A stretch of 56,980 bases of DNA from Candidatus Anammoxibacter sp. (GCA_021777055.1 JAIQZO010000029.1:1-56980), one strand, 5' to 3'; shown: positions 19,551 to 29,023, numbered from the stretch's first letter. A program made the numbers and translations. The notes: generated by a model not told the origin, from the sequence alone.

Positions 19551-19882
19551 TAATCTATCCTTGTCTTGAAAAAAATCCTATCAGCTTCCAGCATGTTTCT
19601 TATGTCGTATTTCATTTATCTGAAGAGGAATGACAAAAAAATAATGTTAGAAGGAGATACCTTTTGTTTAGTAATGCTGGATTGCTTTTCTATGAACAGT
19701 TGACTTTGGTTTGGAATGTCGTTTTGCTGCGATGTCAAATCCTTTATTTGTAATTTTTATATTTATTTTTTTATTTGACTCATATCAAGGTAATATTTTA
19801 GATAGTTTGGTAAAGTTGAATAATACTTACGATATCTATTTTGTATTATTTGTAATTATTTAACTTGTAAAGGAGTTTCCAG
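19551..19882. other. Upstream region of the ferredoxin gene
   Basis: These 330 AT-rich bases have no coding frame and probably contain the promoter of the ferredoxin-cupin pair. A good Shine-Dalgarno (AAAGGAG) ends the region, just before 19883. Confidence 0.4.
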
Positions 19883-20626
19883 ATGAAAAGAGATATTGTC
19901 TTAATTGATCAAGAAAGATGTAATGGATGTGGAGAGTGTATAAATAACTGCGCTGAGGGTGCAATAGAGATAGTAGATGGTAAGGCTAGAATGATAAGTG
20001 AAATATATTGTGATGGTCTTGGGGCTTGTTTAGGTCATTGTCCGCAGGATGCTATCACAATTGAGCACAGGGAGGCAGTTGATTATGATGAAGATGCAAC
20101 GAATGAGCACTTAAAGAGCATAGGTAGAGAGCCTCTTACTGAAGTAAATCAAAATGCTCATGATGATGTTCATGCGTCAGGGTGTCCATCTGCTAGAATT
20201 ATTCAAAGAGAGAGACCTGCGGTAAATGATAAAAACACTGATGTTGATAATGTGCAGTCAATGCTTATGCAGTGGCCAATACAATTGACACTTGTATCGC
20301 CGGAGGCGCCTTTTCTTGATAATACTGAGCTTTTAATAGCAGCAGATTGTGTGCCTTTTGCGTACCCTAGGTTTCATGAAAAATTTTTAAAAGACAAGAC
20401 TCTGGTAATTGCTTGTCCAAAACTGGATGATGTCAATTTTTATATTGAAAGGCTTACAGGTATTTTTACAAAGAACAGCATAAAAAAGATAACGATTGTG
20501 CATATGGAAGTTCCATGTTGTTTTGGTCTAAATCATACAGTTGGCGAAGCATTAAAGGCTTCTAAAAGTGATATACCGTTAGAAGAGGTGACAATTGGTA
20601 TTGATGGGACTATAAAAGGTGAATAG
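19883..20626 (+). CDS. 4Fe-4S ferredoxin-type protein
   Basis: The 247-residue cytoplasmic protein has an N-terminal dicluster-like module. Its first motif is CNGCGECINNC (residues 13-23, then AEGA in place of the usual C-P). The second is CDGLGACLGHCP, with the widened C-x5-C-x3-C spacing. The remaining about 170 residues carry further Cys (ASGCPSA, CVPFAYP, ACPKLDD, PCCFGLNH) but no family I can name with certainty. Such proteins are common in strict anaerobes. It is probably an electron carrier or sensor. It is followed by the cupin gene 53 bases on, so the two are likely co-transcribed. Confidence 0.82.
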   Translation: MKRDIVLIDQERCNGCGECINNCAEGAIEIVDGKARMISEIYCDGLGACLGHCPQDAITIEHREAVDYDEDATNEHLKSIGREPLTEVNQNAHDDVHASGCPSARIIQRERPAVNDKNTDVDNVQSMLMQWPIQLTLVSPEAPFLDNTELLIAADCVPFAYPRFHEKFLKDKTLVIACPKLDDVNFYIERLTGIFTKNSIKKITIVHMEVPCCFGLNHTVGEALKASKSDIPLEEVTIGIDGTIKGE

Positions 20627-20679
20627 TCTGAAATTAGAAGAGGAAGACATCTATTCTGTAAAATTATGGGAGGTCTGTT

Positions 20680-21285
20680 ATGGCGAAATCCGGAGATCAG
20701 ATTATAGAAGAAATTATTTCCAGGCTTAGGGGGGTGCTTGATGAAGAGAAGGCGAAAAGAATTTATGAGATTTCCAGTGTTAGCGTTGCAGGTAACGGGG
20801 ATGTTATAATAAGTGGCAATCCTAATGTTGCCCTTGATAAACTTATACGAAATCTTATTAAAGAAGGTGATTACCTGGCAAAGATTACACTTCACAATAT
20901 TGCCAAAGAGAATGATCTTAATATTTGTCCTTTATGTAAAGAGGCGGAAAGAAGAAAAGAGGTCGAGAAAAAGGTTGCGCAAGAAAGTGATAATGATGTG
21001 GATAAAGATTTAACAGCCAAAATATTACACAGCGATCCGTTAAAAAAAATTGTACTAATTAGATTAAAAAACGGTGCAACTTTATCGGATCATGCTGCCG
21101 ATTGTCCTATTACAGTATTGTGTATATCAGGTAGTGGTACTTTTGGATACAATGGTAAATCCTTAAAGATGGAAAAGGGGGCATTGGTTGAGCTTGAGGC
21201 AAGGGTTGTGCATTCTGTGCAGGCAGAAAATGAAATTGAAATCTTGGTAACAAAGTTTCAATCAGGATTAGCATTGGCTGGTTAG
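20680..21285 (+). CDS. Cupin-domain protein with an unassigned N-terminal domain
   Basis: Of its 201 residues, the C-terminal third is a small cupin barrel (GATLSDHAADCPITVLCISGSGTFGYNGKSL, then VHSVQAENEIEILV). Each cupin motif keeps only one His, so metal binding is uncertain. The N-terminal 100 residues have a helix rich in Glu/Arg, then a possible Cys pair (CPLCKEAERR) and a charged linker. It follows the ferredoxin gene and has its own ribosome site (GGGAGG). A redox-sensing partner of the ferredoxin is possible but is inference only. Confidence 0.7.
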   Translation: MAKSGDQIIEEIISRLRGVLDEEKAKRIYEISSVSVAGNGDVIISGNPNVALDKLIRNLIKEGDYLAKITLHNIAKENDLNICPLCKEAERRKEVEKKVAQESDNDVDKDLTAKILHSDPLKKIVLIRLKNGATLSDHAADCPITVLCISGSGTFGYNGKSLKMEKGALVELEARVVHSVQAENEIEILVTKFQSGLALAG

Positions 21286-21476
21286 TCTTTTGTCGTGCAA
21301 TAATGTTTAATATTTATGAATATTTTACAATATTATGATACGTGAAAATACCTGAAGTGCTTAAAATTAATAGTTTTTTCTTTAATAATTAACAAATTTT
21401 GAATTTTGGTTTTTTGCCGTTTTTATAAAAACTGAAGTATTGAATAAGATACTATTAAGAATCTACAGAAAAAATA

Positions 21477-22118
21477 ATGAATAGTATTAATGAAGTGTTA
21501 AAATCGATTAGAGATCGAAGGAGTGTTCGACGGTTTAAACCAGAGTCGATTTCTGATCATCAAATAAATGTTTTACTGGAAAGTGCGCGTTTGGCTCCAT
21601 CAGGTACAAATTCCCAGCCTTGGAGATTTGTCATTGTTAGGGATGGTAATACAAGGAAAAAATTACAGCTAGCGGCTAATAATCAGAGGCATGTGGGGAC
21701 CGCACCTGTTGTAATTGTATGTTGTGCTGATTTGGATTCGTTTGCAGAATTTCCCCAACGGGTTGATGAACTAATAGATGTCGGGGCCTTGCCTGAAAAA
21801 ACTCGCACTTCTTTTGTTCCCGCGTTAAAGAAAAGTATGACTACGACAACGAAAAGTAATATGCTTGTTGCTGCTGCAGGGAATACCGCAATTGCCATAA
21901 CAAATATGATGATACAGGCAACTGAGATGGGGTTGGGTTCTTGTTGGGTTAGGTGGTATGATGAAAAAAAAGTAAAAGAGATTGTGGAGATACCTGATAA
22001 TGTAGAGGTTATGGCATTGCTTCCTATCGGTATTCCAGATGAACACCCTTCGCCAAGGCCACGAATACCTCTAAAAGATATTACTTTTTGTGAAAAATAT
22101 GGAGTAAAGGAGTTATAA
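21477..22118 (+). CDS. Nitroreductase-family protein
   Basis: The 213-residue flavin enzyme family reduces nitro groups, quinones or flavins with NAD(P)H. IRDRRSVRRFKPESIS (the FMN-phosphate Arg cluster) stands at residues 11-26, and LAPSGTNSQPWRFVIV follows at about 40. AAGNTAIAITNMMIQATEMGLGSCWVRW completes the FMN pocket. The substrate is unknown. It converges on the SDR gene, leaving 48 bases between the stops. Confidence 0.9.
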   Translation: MNSINEVLKSIRDRRSVRRFKPESISDHQINVLLESARLAPSGTNSQPWRFVIVRDGNTRKKLQLAANNQRHVGTAPVVIVCCADLDSFAEFPQRVDELIDVGALPEKTRTSFVPALKKSMTTTTKSNMLVAAAGNTAIAITNMMIQATEMGLGSCWVRWYDEKKVKEIVEIPDNVEVMALLPIGIPDEHPSPRPRIPLKDITFCEKYGVKEL

Positions 22119-22166
22119 AATTTTCAATACTGTTGCGGATCCCTGGAGATAAGATAGTAGAAACCG

Positions 22167-22919
22167 TTATATTGCAGTATAACCACCATCAACGGGTAGA
22201 ATTGCACCTGTTATCCATGATGACCATTCTGACGCAAGAAAAAGGCAAGGATAAGCAATGTCATCTGCTTTTCCAAAACGTCCCAATGGATAACCTTTTA
22301 TTACCTCTTTCATTGTATCTTGTTCTGACATGAAGTCTTTTGTCATAGGAGTTGCAACTAATCCTGGGCATATACAGTTTGCCCTTATATTATGTTTGGC
22401 GTATTCAGCTGCAATACTTTTTGTAAACATTATCAGCCCACCTTTGGAACTATTATAAGCTGTTGCATTTGGGACTGCAACCATTCCTAAAATTGAAGCA
22501 ATATTAACAATAACACCGCCTTTTTTGTCCAGCATATGAGGTATCACCTCTTTTGTTATTAAAAATACACCTTTTAGGTTTGAGTTCATAACCCGGTCCC
22601 ATTCGGTTATGTCAATGTCAAGAAACTCTGTTGTACGAAAGGTTCCGGCGTTATTTATGAGAATGTCTATCTTTCCGTATCGTTCTAATGTCGTATTAAC
22701 CAATGATTTTATATCATCAATATTTGTAACATCGCCAGGAACAGTAATAGCATCTTTGCCATGGGAATCTTTTATTTCATCTTTTACTTCTTTTAGCTTC
22801 TCATCCCGGCGTCCAAATAGTATTACGTTTGCGCCTTCTTTAGCGAAAAGAAGGGCTGTTGCTTTCCCTATTCCGGTACCGCTGCCTGTAATTATTGCGA
22901 CTCTTTTATCTAAGATCAT
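22167..22919 (-). CDS. SDR-family NAD(P)-dependent oxidoreductase
   Basis: A 250-residue classical short-chain dehydrogenase. The nucleotide motif TGSGTGIG is at residues 11-18, then NNAG, the catalytic Tyr-Lys pair in AYNSSKGG, and a C-terminal WITGAILPVDGG as in FabG/glucose-dehydrogenase relatives. The substrate cannot be assigned. I start it at ATG 22919 (MILDKRVAIITG). The upstream in-frame ATG at 22946 lies inside a perfect palindrome and gives an unrelated N-terminus. It may be read from the MoaD-like gene upstream on the same strand. Confidence 0.88.
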   Translation of the reverse strand: MILDKRVAIITGSGTGIGKATALLFAKEGANVILFGRRDEKLKEVKDEIKDSHGKDAITVPGDVTNIDDIKSLVNTTLERYGKIDILINNAGTFRTTEFLDIDITEWDRVMNSNLKGVFLITKEVIPHMLDKKGGVIVNIASILGMVAVPNATAYNSSKGGLIMFTKSIAAEYAKHNIRANCICPGLVATPMTKDFMSEQDTMKEVIKGYPLGRFGKADDIAYPCLFLASEWSSWITGAILPVDGGYTAI

Positions 22920-22927
22920 TCTTTGTA

Positions 22928-22978
22928 CTAAACACAATGGGGGCATAAATTTTGCATTTATGCCCCCATTGTGTTTAG
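22928..22978 (-). repeat. Perfect 23-bp inverted repeat just before the SDR start
   Basis: Arms 22928-22950 and 22956-22978 are exact reverse complements around a 5-base loop, giving a very stable hairpin with GGGGG/CCCCC in the stem. It begins 9 bases before the SDR ATG and ends 42 bases after the MoaD-like stop. No T tract follows on the minus strand. A terminator read on the plus strand, a translational lid, or an RNA processing site are all possible. Confidence 0.8.
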
Positions 22979-23019
22979 TTTCTTTCTAGGTTAATTTAAA
23001 ATAAGTGAACCGTGTTCGT

Positions 23020-23295
23020 TTACCCGCCGGCAATTGCAGGAACAATAGATACAGTATCTCCATCTTTTACCGGAGTCTCTTGATTCTCTAAGAATCTTAT
23101 GTCTTCATCGTTAATATATACGTTGAGAAATCTACGAATCTTGCCATCTTCTCCACAAAGTCGCTCTTTAATTCCACTATGATTTGCTTCTAAATTGTCA
23201 ACAACTTCCTGGATAGTATTTCCTTCTATGTTTACCTCTTCTGCTCCATTTGTAAAAGAGCGTAATGGCGTTGGTACACGTACTGTTACAGCCAT
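23020..23295 (-). CDS. MoaD/ThiS-family ubiquitin-like sulfur carrier
   Basis: The 91-residue beta-grasp protein opens MAVTVRVPTPLRSFTNGAEEV and has the family phrase GKIRRFLNVYINDEDIRFLENQETPVKDGDTVSIVPAIAGG. The C-terminal Gly-Gly is the residue pair activated as thiocarboxylate. It lies 45 bases after threonine synthase on the same strand. In other anaerobes a carrier next to thrC-like genes takes part in sulfur transfer to amino acids such as homocysteine or cysteine. No adenylating enzyme (MoeB/ThiF) is adjacent. Confidence 0.88.
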   Translation of the reverse strand: MAVTVRVPTPLRSFTNGAEEVNIEGNTIQEVVDNLEANHSGIKERLCGEDGKIRRFLNVYINDEDIRFLENQETPVKDGDTVSIVPAIAGG

Positions 23296-23340
23296 GTTAT
23301 ATAATCTCCTTTCTTATAATCTATGATCTACAAGTTATGC

Positions 23341-24591
23341 TTAAACCATTGCCGTTTCGTTTTTCTGCTTTTCGACAATCTTGTCCACTTCTTTTATGTC
23401 CGGGTTTATAATCGTCGGTTTATTCAGTTTGTCTATGACGGCTTCTTGTGTCTTCAATCCGTTGCCTGTAACGCAAATGATAATTGTTTCGTCTCTAGGC
23501 AGTTTCCCACTTTCAATTAATTTTCTTGTTGTGGCGACAGTTACACCACCCGCGGTTTCTGTAAAGATACCTTCGGTTTCAGCCAGAAGTTTTATACCTT
23601 CAACTAATTCGTCATCAGTAACATCGTCTGCCCATCCACCACTTTCTTTGATGGCCTCTTTAGAATAGTGTCCATCTGCAGGATTACCAATCGCTATGGA
23701 ATGAGCAATAGTGTTAGGTTTTACCGGTCTTATTGCATCAAGGTTCTCTTTTACCGCTCCAGTAATTGGAGAGCATCCAGTTGCCTGTGCGCCGTAGAAA
23801 CTTGTCTTTGCATTATCTATTAATCCTAATTTATACATTTCGTTTATGGCTTTTTGAATCTTAAGAATTAATGACCCACCTGCCATTGGTACTACTACAT
23901 GTTGTGGCGCTTTCCAGCCCAGCTGTTCAACTATTTCGTAACCATATGTTTTTGACCCTTCTGCATAGTAGGGTCTCAAATTCACGTTTACTATCGCCCA
24001 TCCATATTTATCTGCAATCTCAGAACATAATCTATTTACACCGTCATAATTGCTGTTAACCCCTACAACATTAATACCGTATATCAAGGTGCCTATGATT
24101 TTGCTCTGCTCGATTGTTGCCGGCATAAAGATATAGCTCTTAAAATTTCCTTGAACAGCATGTGCTGCTACTGAGTTTCCCAGATTGCCAGTTGTGGCAC
24201 ATGAAACTGTATCAAACCCAAACTCGTGCGCTTTTGATAGTGCTACTGCAACTACCCTGTCCTTAAATGAGAATGTTGGGTGATTTACGGAATCGTTTTT
24301 AATGTATAACTTATCAACTCCTAAAATTTTCCCCAAATTGTTTGCCTTTACCAATGGAGTAAACCCAACATGGTGACCAACATGAGGGATGCCGTCTACT
24401 GGAAGTAGCTCTTTGTACCTCCATATATTTGGGCCCCTGCTTTCTATTATTTCGCGTGTAAGGATTGCCTTGATTGCGTCATAATCATACGAAACCTCTA
24501 AAGGACCAAAACAAAAACTGCACACATGCAATGGTTCTTTTGGATAGTCGCGTCCGCACTCTCTACACTTTAATCCTTTTACATAACCCAT
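23341..24591 (-). CDS. thrC: Threonine synthase
   Basis: This PLP enzyme converts O-phosphohomoserine to threonine. The 416-residue protein carries an N-terminal zinc ribbon (CRECGRDYPKEPLHVCSFC at residues 9-27). The PLP lysine is in NHPTFSFKDRVVAVALSKA, with CATTGNLGNSVAAHAV and GNPADG (in place of the common GNFGN), then TETAGGVTVATTRKL. It resembles the archaeal-type short ThrC. A relaxed use of the active site in sulfur chemistry with the MoaD-like carrier is possible but not shown. Confidence 0.9.
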   Translation of the reverse strand: MGYVKGLKCRECGRDYPKEPLHVCSFCFGPLEVSYDYDAIKAILTREIIESRGPNIWRYKELLPVDGIPHVGHHVGFTPLVKANNLGKILGVDKLYIKNDSVNHPTFSFKDRVVAVALSKAHEFGFDTVSCATTGNLGNSVAAHAVQGNFKSYIFMPATIEQSKIIGTLIYGINVVGVNSNYDGVNRLCSEIADKYGWAIVNVNLRPYYAEGSKTYGYEIVEQLGWKAPQHVVVPMAGGSLILKIQKAINEMYKLGLIDNAKTSFYGAQATGCSPITGAVKENLDAIRPVKPNTIAHSIAIGNPADGHYSKEAIKESGGWADDVTDDELVEGIKLLAETEGIFTETAGGVTVATTRKLIESGKLPRDETIIICVTGNGLKTQEAVIDKLNKPTIINPDIKEVDKIVEKQKNETAMV

Positions 24592-24973
24592 TTAAAATAT
24601 CTCCTAACAAGCTAGCTGCCTAAACTTATATTTCCATAACAACAGTAGAAACGATGATAATAATTTACATTTATTTTTATAAAAATTATGAATTTATTAT
24701 ACATAATACTTATAGAAATAACCAACGGATTATATCTACTGCTATAATCTATGTCAATAGTCGTGTTTATAATATCTGCGATGACAATATTTATGAATAT
24801 TTTGGAAGAATAATTTGCGTGTCTTGTTTCGCTCTTGCAACAATGTAAGTTATTTTTACTTTACTTACAACGGGGATATGATTATCATCTATAGCTTAAG
24901 ATGTGTTATTTATAGTTGTGTTATCTTTATAATGTTAATATTCAAACCATTTGGCCGGAAGAAAGGATACATC
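24592..24973. other. Divergent promoter region between thrC and the cNMP-binding gene
   Basis: AT-rich intergenic DNA. The short plus-strand frame at 24654 reads like non-coding AT sequence. Promoters for both flanking genes must lie here, but I cannot pick single boxes with confidence. Confidence 0.4.
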
Positions 24974-25393
24974 ATGAAATCGTTGGAAAAGGTTTTTAAA
25001 GAGTATGGGCATGAAAAAGAGTATAAGGCAGATCATACAATAGCGAAAGTAGGAACTGAAAGTAACCATATGTATTATATTATATCAGGATCTGTAAATG
25101 TGTCTAAGATGGTAGGTAAAAGGAAGATAATATTTGCAACATTTAAGGCTGGTGACTTTTTTGGAGAGATGTCATTGATTTCACACAAAAAGCATATGTC
25201 TACTATGGAAGTAAATGAAGAGAGCACAATATTATCTTTGACTCAGAAAAAAGTAGAACAGCTGCTTTCTGAGAACTCGGATTTTGCAGTTGGAATAGTT
25301 AAAGGTTTGATTGAAAGGCTCAGGAAAACTGACAAATATCTGATAGATGCATTTAGTATGGCGATGGAGATTGATAAGGCCGTGCAGATATAA
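24974..25393 (+). CDS. Cyclic-nucleotide-binding (Crp-type) domain protein without DNA-binding domain
   Basis: I start this 139-residue protein at ATG 24974 with GAAAGGA before it. The longer frame from 24815 adds a hydrophobic, non-coding-like leader. One cNMP-binding beta roll is seen (MYYIISGSVNVSKMVGKRKIIFATFKAGDFFGEMSLISHKKHMSTMEV). GEMSL is the phosphate-binding cassette, although the typical Arg after it is replaced. No helix-turn-helix follows, so this is not a Crp regulator. It may sense a nucleotide for a partner, or bind none. Confidence 0.82.
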   Translation: MKSLEKVFKEYGHEKEYKADHTIAKVGTESNHMYYIISGSVNVSKMVGKRKIIFATFKAGDFFGEMSLISHKKHMSTMEVNEESTILSLTQKKVEQLLSENSDFAVGIVKGLIERLRKTDKYLIDAFSMAMEIDKAVQI

Positions 25394-25497
25394 GTTTATG
25401 CTCAACTTCTTTGAAGTCATCACATTCGAATTGATTCAATATATTGGTAATGTCACAAGTCCTTGACTGATATATAATCCCCTACTCTTCTGCTGAT

Positions 25498-28400
25498 ATG
25501 AGAATTGTTGAATTTTCCCTTAAACGGCCGGTAACCATAGTGATGTTAATGGTTTCGCTACTGCTTTTTGGGGGAATATCGTTTGATCGCCTACCGGTAA
25601 ATCTTTTACCTGATATATCGTACCCTACGATTACTATAAGGACAAAATACCCTGGCGCCGCACCTGCTGAGGTTGAAAATCACGTGACAATGCCTTTGGA
25701 AGAGTCTGTAAGCATTATCCCAGATGTTTTAAGGGTCAGTTCTATTTCAAAAGCGGGTATTTCGGATATTATTGTTGAGTTTGCATGGAAAACAGATATG
25801 GACTATGCTTCCCTTGATATCCGTGAAAAGATTGACATGGTTGACCTCCCAAAAGATGCAGAACAACCTATGCTTTTGCGGTTTAATCCCTCTTTTGACC
25901 CCATATTAAGAATAGGTCTGTATGGTAATGAACGTCTTGTTAAGTTGCGATTAATGGCAGAGGATGATATAAAGCCTGCACTTGAGAGTATATCTGATGA
26001 TAAAGTTGGGAGTGTGGAAGGTTCTGGAAGTGGTATTGCGGCGATAAAGGTTAGTGGCGGGTTTGAGGAGGAGATTCATATAGAAGTTGATATTCCCAGG
26101 CTTTCTCGCCTCGGGATAAAAATGTCTGAAGTGGTGTCTCGCCTTGTTGAAGAAAATGTGAACCTGACCGGTGGTAAAGTCTTAGATGGCGAGGTGGAAT
26201 ATCTTGTACGTACATTGGCTGAGTTTAAAAACGTTAAGGAGATTAAGGATACTGTAATTCTGAGTGACGACAATCAGATTGTACGTCTTGGTGATATTGC
26301 TCGTATCAAGAAAGGGTTTAAGGAGAGGTCTGTTGTCACCCGTACAAATGGCAAGGAGAGCGTCGAGATTGCGGTATTTAAGGAGGCAGGTGCTAATACC
26401 ACTAAAGTAGCAGAACTCGTAAAGGAAAAGCTTAAGGAATTACAGCAGAAGCTGGCAGTTCTTACCAATAACAACATAAAAATGGAAGTTGTGTATGACC
26501 AGTCACGTTTTATTAGGCAGTCAATTAAGGACGTAATATCTTCTGCGTTGTGGGGAGGGCTACTGGCGGTTATTACACTTTTTCTTTTCCTCCGAAATAT
26601 TAAGAGCACCGTTATTATTGGCTTGGCGATTCCGTTATCTGTTATTGCATGTTTCTTCTTTATGTACATCTCAGGTGTGACTATTAACATTATGTCCTTA
26701 GGTGGCTTGGCTCTTGGTATTGGTATGCTTGTTGATAACTCCATTGTTGTACTTGAAAATATTGAGCGATACAGGCAAACCGGGCACTGTCAGCGTGATG
26801 CGGCCATGCTAGGAGCTAATGATGTTAGTAAAGCTGTTACAGCTTCCACACTCACGTCAATATGTGTGTTTGCTCCAATGGTATTTGTAAAGGGTGTTGT
26901 TGGTCAGATGTTTGTTGATCAGGCGCTTACCGTAATATACTCACTGGTTATATCATTGCTTGTTGCTGTTACTTTGATTCCTATGCTCTCCTCTTTTTCT
27001 TTGCGTATTAAATTTCTAAGCCGGCAAAAAAAACTTACAAATATAAAACGTCCGCAGACGGAACTCTCAAAGCCATTTTCGATGATAAGTGAAAAGTATT
27101 CGAAGATCATTGAGTTTGCATTGAATCATAAACTGATTATTATTATTGCCGTACTGGGGTGTTTTGCAGGATCATGGAGGATTTTAGGTAGTATTGGCAG
27201 CGAATTTATTCCTGAACTTAGCCAGAATGAGATCTATTTAAGTATGAAGTTGCGGGAAGGAACACCTTTAAACTCTACACTGGATACGGTAAAAAGGGTT
27301 GAGAGCCTCGTTGACGGAATGCCCAATGTAAGGAAACTCTATACACTTGTAGGGACAACAAGCCAGGTGGGCGGATCGGCAATGGAAGAGAGAGAAAATG
27401 TGGCCGAAATAGATATTATACTCGACGAAGATACTGTTCGTAATGACGAAGAGATGTTAATGGATGCGATTAGGGGAAAGCTGGATAATATTTCTGGCCT
27501 TGAATACAAGTTTTCACGGCCGGCACTTTTTAGTTTTAGTACACCAATTGAGGTTGAGGTAACAGGTTATAATTTAAGAAAGCTAAAGAAAGTTTCTGAT
27601 ATTGTGGTTGAAAGATTAAAGGAGATTTCAGGTCTGGAGGACATAAAATCCACCAGTGAACCAGGGAATCCCGAGATCCTTATAAGTTTTAACCGGCAGA
27701 AACTGGCAAAGATGGGGCTTGATATTGGATCTATTGCGGAAACGATAAAAAGTTATGTACTGGGTAATGTTGATACTGAGTTTAGACAGCATGCGCGGAA
27801 TATTGATATCCGTGTTATGGCGGATAAAGGTTCTTTAGGTGATATTAATGGTCTGAAACGACTTATTATAAACCCGGAAATGGATATTTCAATCCCACTG
27901 GAAGCGGTAGCGGACATTAAGATCGAAAATGGGGCAGCATCTATTCGCAGGGTAAATCACGAACGTGTTGCTGTAGTTTCTGCCAACCTTGATGCTGTTG
28001 ACCTGAAGAGCGCAGTTAAAAGAATGAAAGATCGGCTGGCAGGAATAGAGATGCCGGATGATTTTATGATAAATGTAAGCGGTCAGAGCCGGGAGATGAG
28101 TTTGGCGTTTTCAAGTATGAGGTTTGCATTTTTATTGGCAGTGTTTCTTGTTTATATAGTAATGGCCTCCCAATTCGAATCGTTGTTGAATCCTTTAACT
28201 ATAATGTTTACAATACCATTTGCATTAGTGGGCTCAGTGTGGGCACTATTCCTGACAAAGACAGTGATAAGTGTTGTTGTATTAATAGGTGTTGTTATGC
28301 TTGTGGGGATTGTTGTCAATAATGCAATTGTGTTAGTGGATTGCATTAAACAGAGGGAACAAGAAGGCTTGGGGAAAAGAGATGCTATAATAACGGCCGG

Positions 28401-28614
28401 AAGGCACAGGCTGCGGCCTATTTTGATGACAACCGTTACAACGATTCTTGCCCTGCTTCCTATGGTATTAGGGTTTGGTAAAAGCTCTGAGCTCCGGAGT
28501 GCTATGGGCATTACCGTAATAGGTGGTCTTATAACCTCAACGTTCCTGTCATTAATTATAATACCTTTGGTTTATGATTTAATAGAGAAGTGCAAAGCAA
28601 AAATTATTGGGTAA
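25498..28614 (+). CDS. RND-family efflux permease (AcrB/MexB/HAE1-like)
   Basis: A 1038-residue inner-membrane proton antiporter with two repeats of six helices and two large periplasmic loops. It opens MRIVEFSLKRPVTIVMLMVSLLLFGG and has the helix-4 phrase LGGLALGIGMLVDNSIVVLENIERYR, which holds the proton-relay Asp residues. The second half repeats with MLVGIVVNNAIVLVDCIKQREQEG. The substrate is unknown. No membrane fusion protein or outer-membrane channel gene lies beside it. A small cytochrome c gene follows 4 bases after its stop, which is unusual. Confidence 0.93.
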   Translation: MRIVEFSLKRPVTIVMLMVSLLLFGGISFDRLPVNLLPDISYPTITIRTKYPGAAPAEVENHVTMPLEESVSIIPDVLRVSSISKAGISDIIVEFAWKTDMDYASLDIREKIDMVDLPKDAEQPMLLRFNPSFDPILRIGLYGNERLVKLRLMAEDDIKPALESISDDKVGSVEGSGSGIAAIKVSGGFEEEIHIEVDIPRLSRLGIKMSEVVSRLVEENVNLTGGKVLDGEVEYLVRTLAEFKNVKEIKDTVILSDDNQIVRLGDIARIKKGFKERSVVTRTNGKESVEIAVFKEAGANTTKVAELVKEKLKELQQKLAVLTNNNIKMEVVYDQSRFIRQSIKDVISSALWGGLLAVITLFLFLRNIKSTVIIGLAIPLSVIACFFFMYISGVTINIMSLGGLALGIGMLVDNSIVVLENIERYRQTGHCQRDAAMLGANDVSKAVTASTLTSICVFAPMVFVKGVVGQMFVDQALTVIYSLVISLLVAVTLIPMLSSFSLRIKFLSRQKKLTNIKRPQTELSKPFSMISEKYSKIIEFALNHKLIIIIAVLGCFAGSWRILGSIGSEFIPELSQNEIYLSMKLREGTPLNSTLDTVKRVESLVDGMPNVRKLYTLVGTTSQVGGSAMEERENVAEIDIILDEDTVRNDEEMLMDAIRGKLDNISGLEYKFSRPALFSFSTPIEVEVTGYNLRKLKKVSDIVVERLKEISGLEDIKSTSEPGNPEILISFNRQKLAKMGLDIGSIAETIKSYVLGNVDTEFRQHARNIDIRVMADKGSLGDINGLKRLIINPEMDISIPLEAVADIKIENGAASIRRVNHERVAVVSANLDAVDLKSAVKRMKDRLAGIEMPDDFMINVSGQSREMSLAFSSMRFAFLLAVFLVYIVMASQFESLLNPLTIMFTIPFALVGSVWALFLTKTVISVVVLIGVVMLVGIVVNNAIVLVDCIKQREQEGLGKRDAIITAGRHRLRPILMTTVTTILALLPMVLGFGKSSELRSAMGITVIGGLITSTFLSLIIIPLVYDLIEKCKAKIIG

Positions 28615-28618
28615 TTTT

Positions 28619-29023
28619 ATGAGTATTATGAGTATTATAAGTTTTATGAAAAGACCGTTTATTGTTGTTCCATTTATATTTATACTTCCTATTGTATTTA
28701 TGATAGTCCTTGCCTATTTCTTGGACAAAAAACATAATTTTGAACCGGGAGGTGAAACATTTTATATGAATTACTGTTCCGGTTGTCATGGGAAAAAGGG
28801 GAATGGGCGTGGTATCACCGCAAGGGTTAAGAAGTTGAAGGCGACTCCTAACTTTACCCAACCATCGTATTGGCAAGGCAAAACCGATGAATACATCTTA
28901 AGTGTTATAAAGAATGGCAGAGACAAGATGCCTTCCTTTGAAAAGTTTATAATGGAACCGGACCAATTGGAGGTATTGGCATATATTAAGAAGAAATTTA
29001 AGCCAAAGTCTGTTGAAGATTAA
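28619..29023 (+). CDS. Membrane-anchored monohaem c-type cytochrome
   Basis: I start this protein of about 134 residues at ATG 28619, 4 bases after the RND stop (a TTG at 28607 would overlap). One uncleaved membrane anchor spans about residues 13-35, then CSGCH at 53-57 binds the haem. Met104 in RDKMPSF is the likely axial ligand. The rest resembles the cytochrome c/CBB3-type fold (GRGITARV, YWQGKTDEYILSVIKNG). It should face the periplasm-like compartment. Joint expression with the pump is likely. An electron-transfer role in the pump is unsupported. Confidence 0.85.
   Translation: MSIMSIISFMKRPFIVVPFIFILPIVFMIVLAYFLDKKHNFEPGGETFYMNYCSGCHGKKGNGRGITARVKKLKATPNFTQPSYWQGKTDEYILSVIKNGRDKMPSFEKFIMEPDQLEVLAYIKKKFKPKSVED

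Noticed and set aside
22920..22946. Upstream ATG start for the SDR gene
   Set aside because: It lies in the arm of the perfect palindrome and codes for residues foreign to the family.
24654..24848. Plus-strand frame of 64 codons before the cNMP-binding gene
   Set aside because: Very AT-rich Ile/Tyr/Asn composition typical of intergenic sequence, and no start signals.
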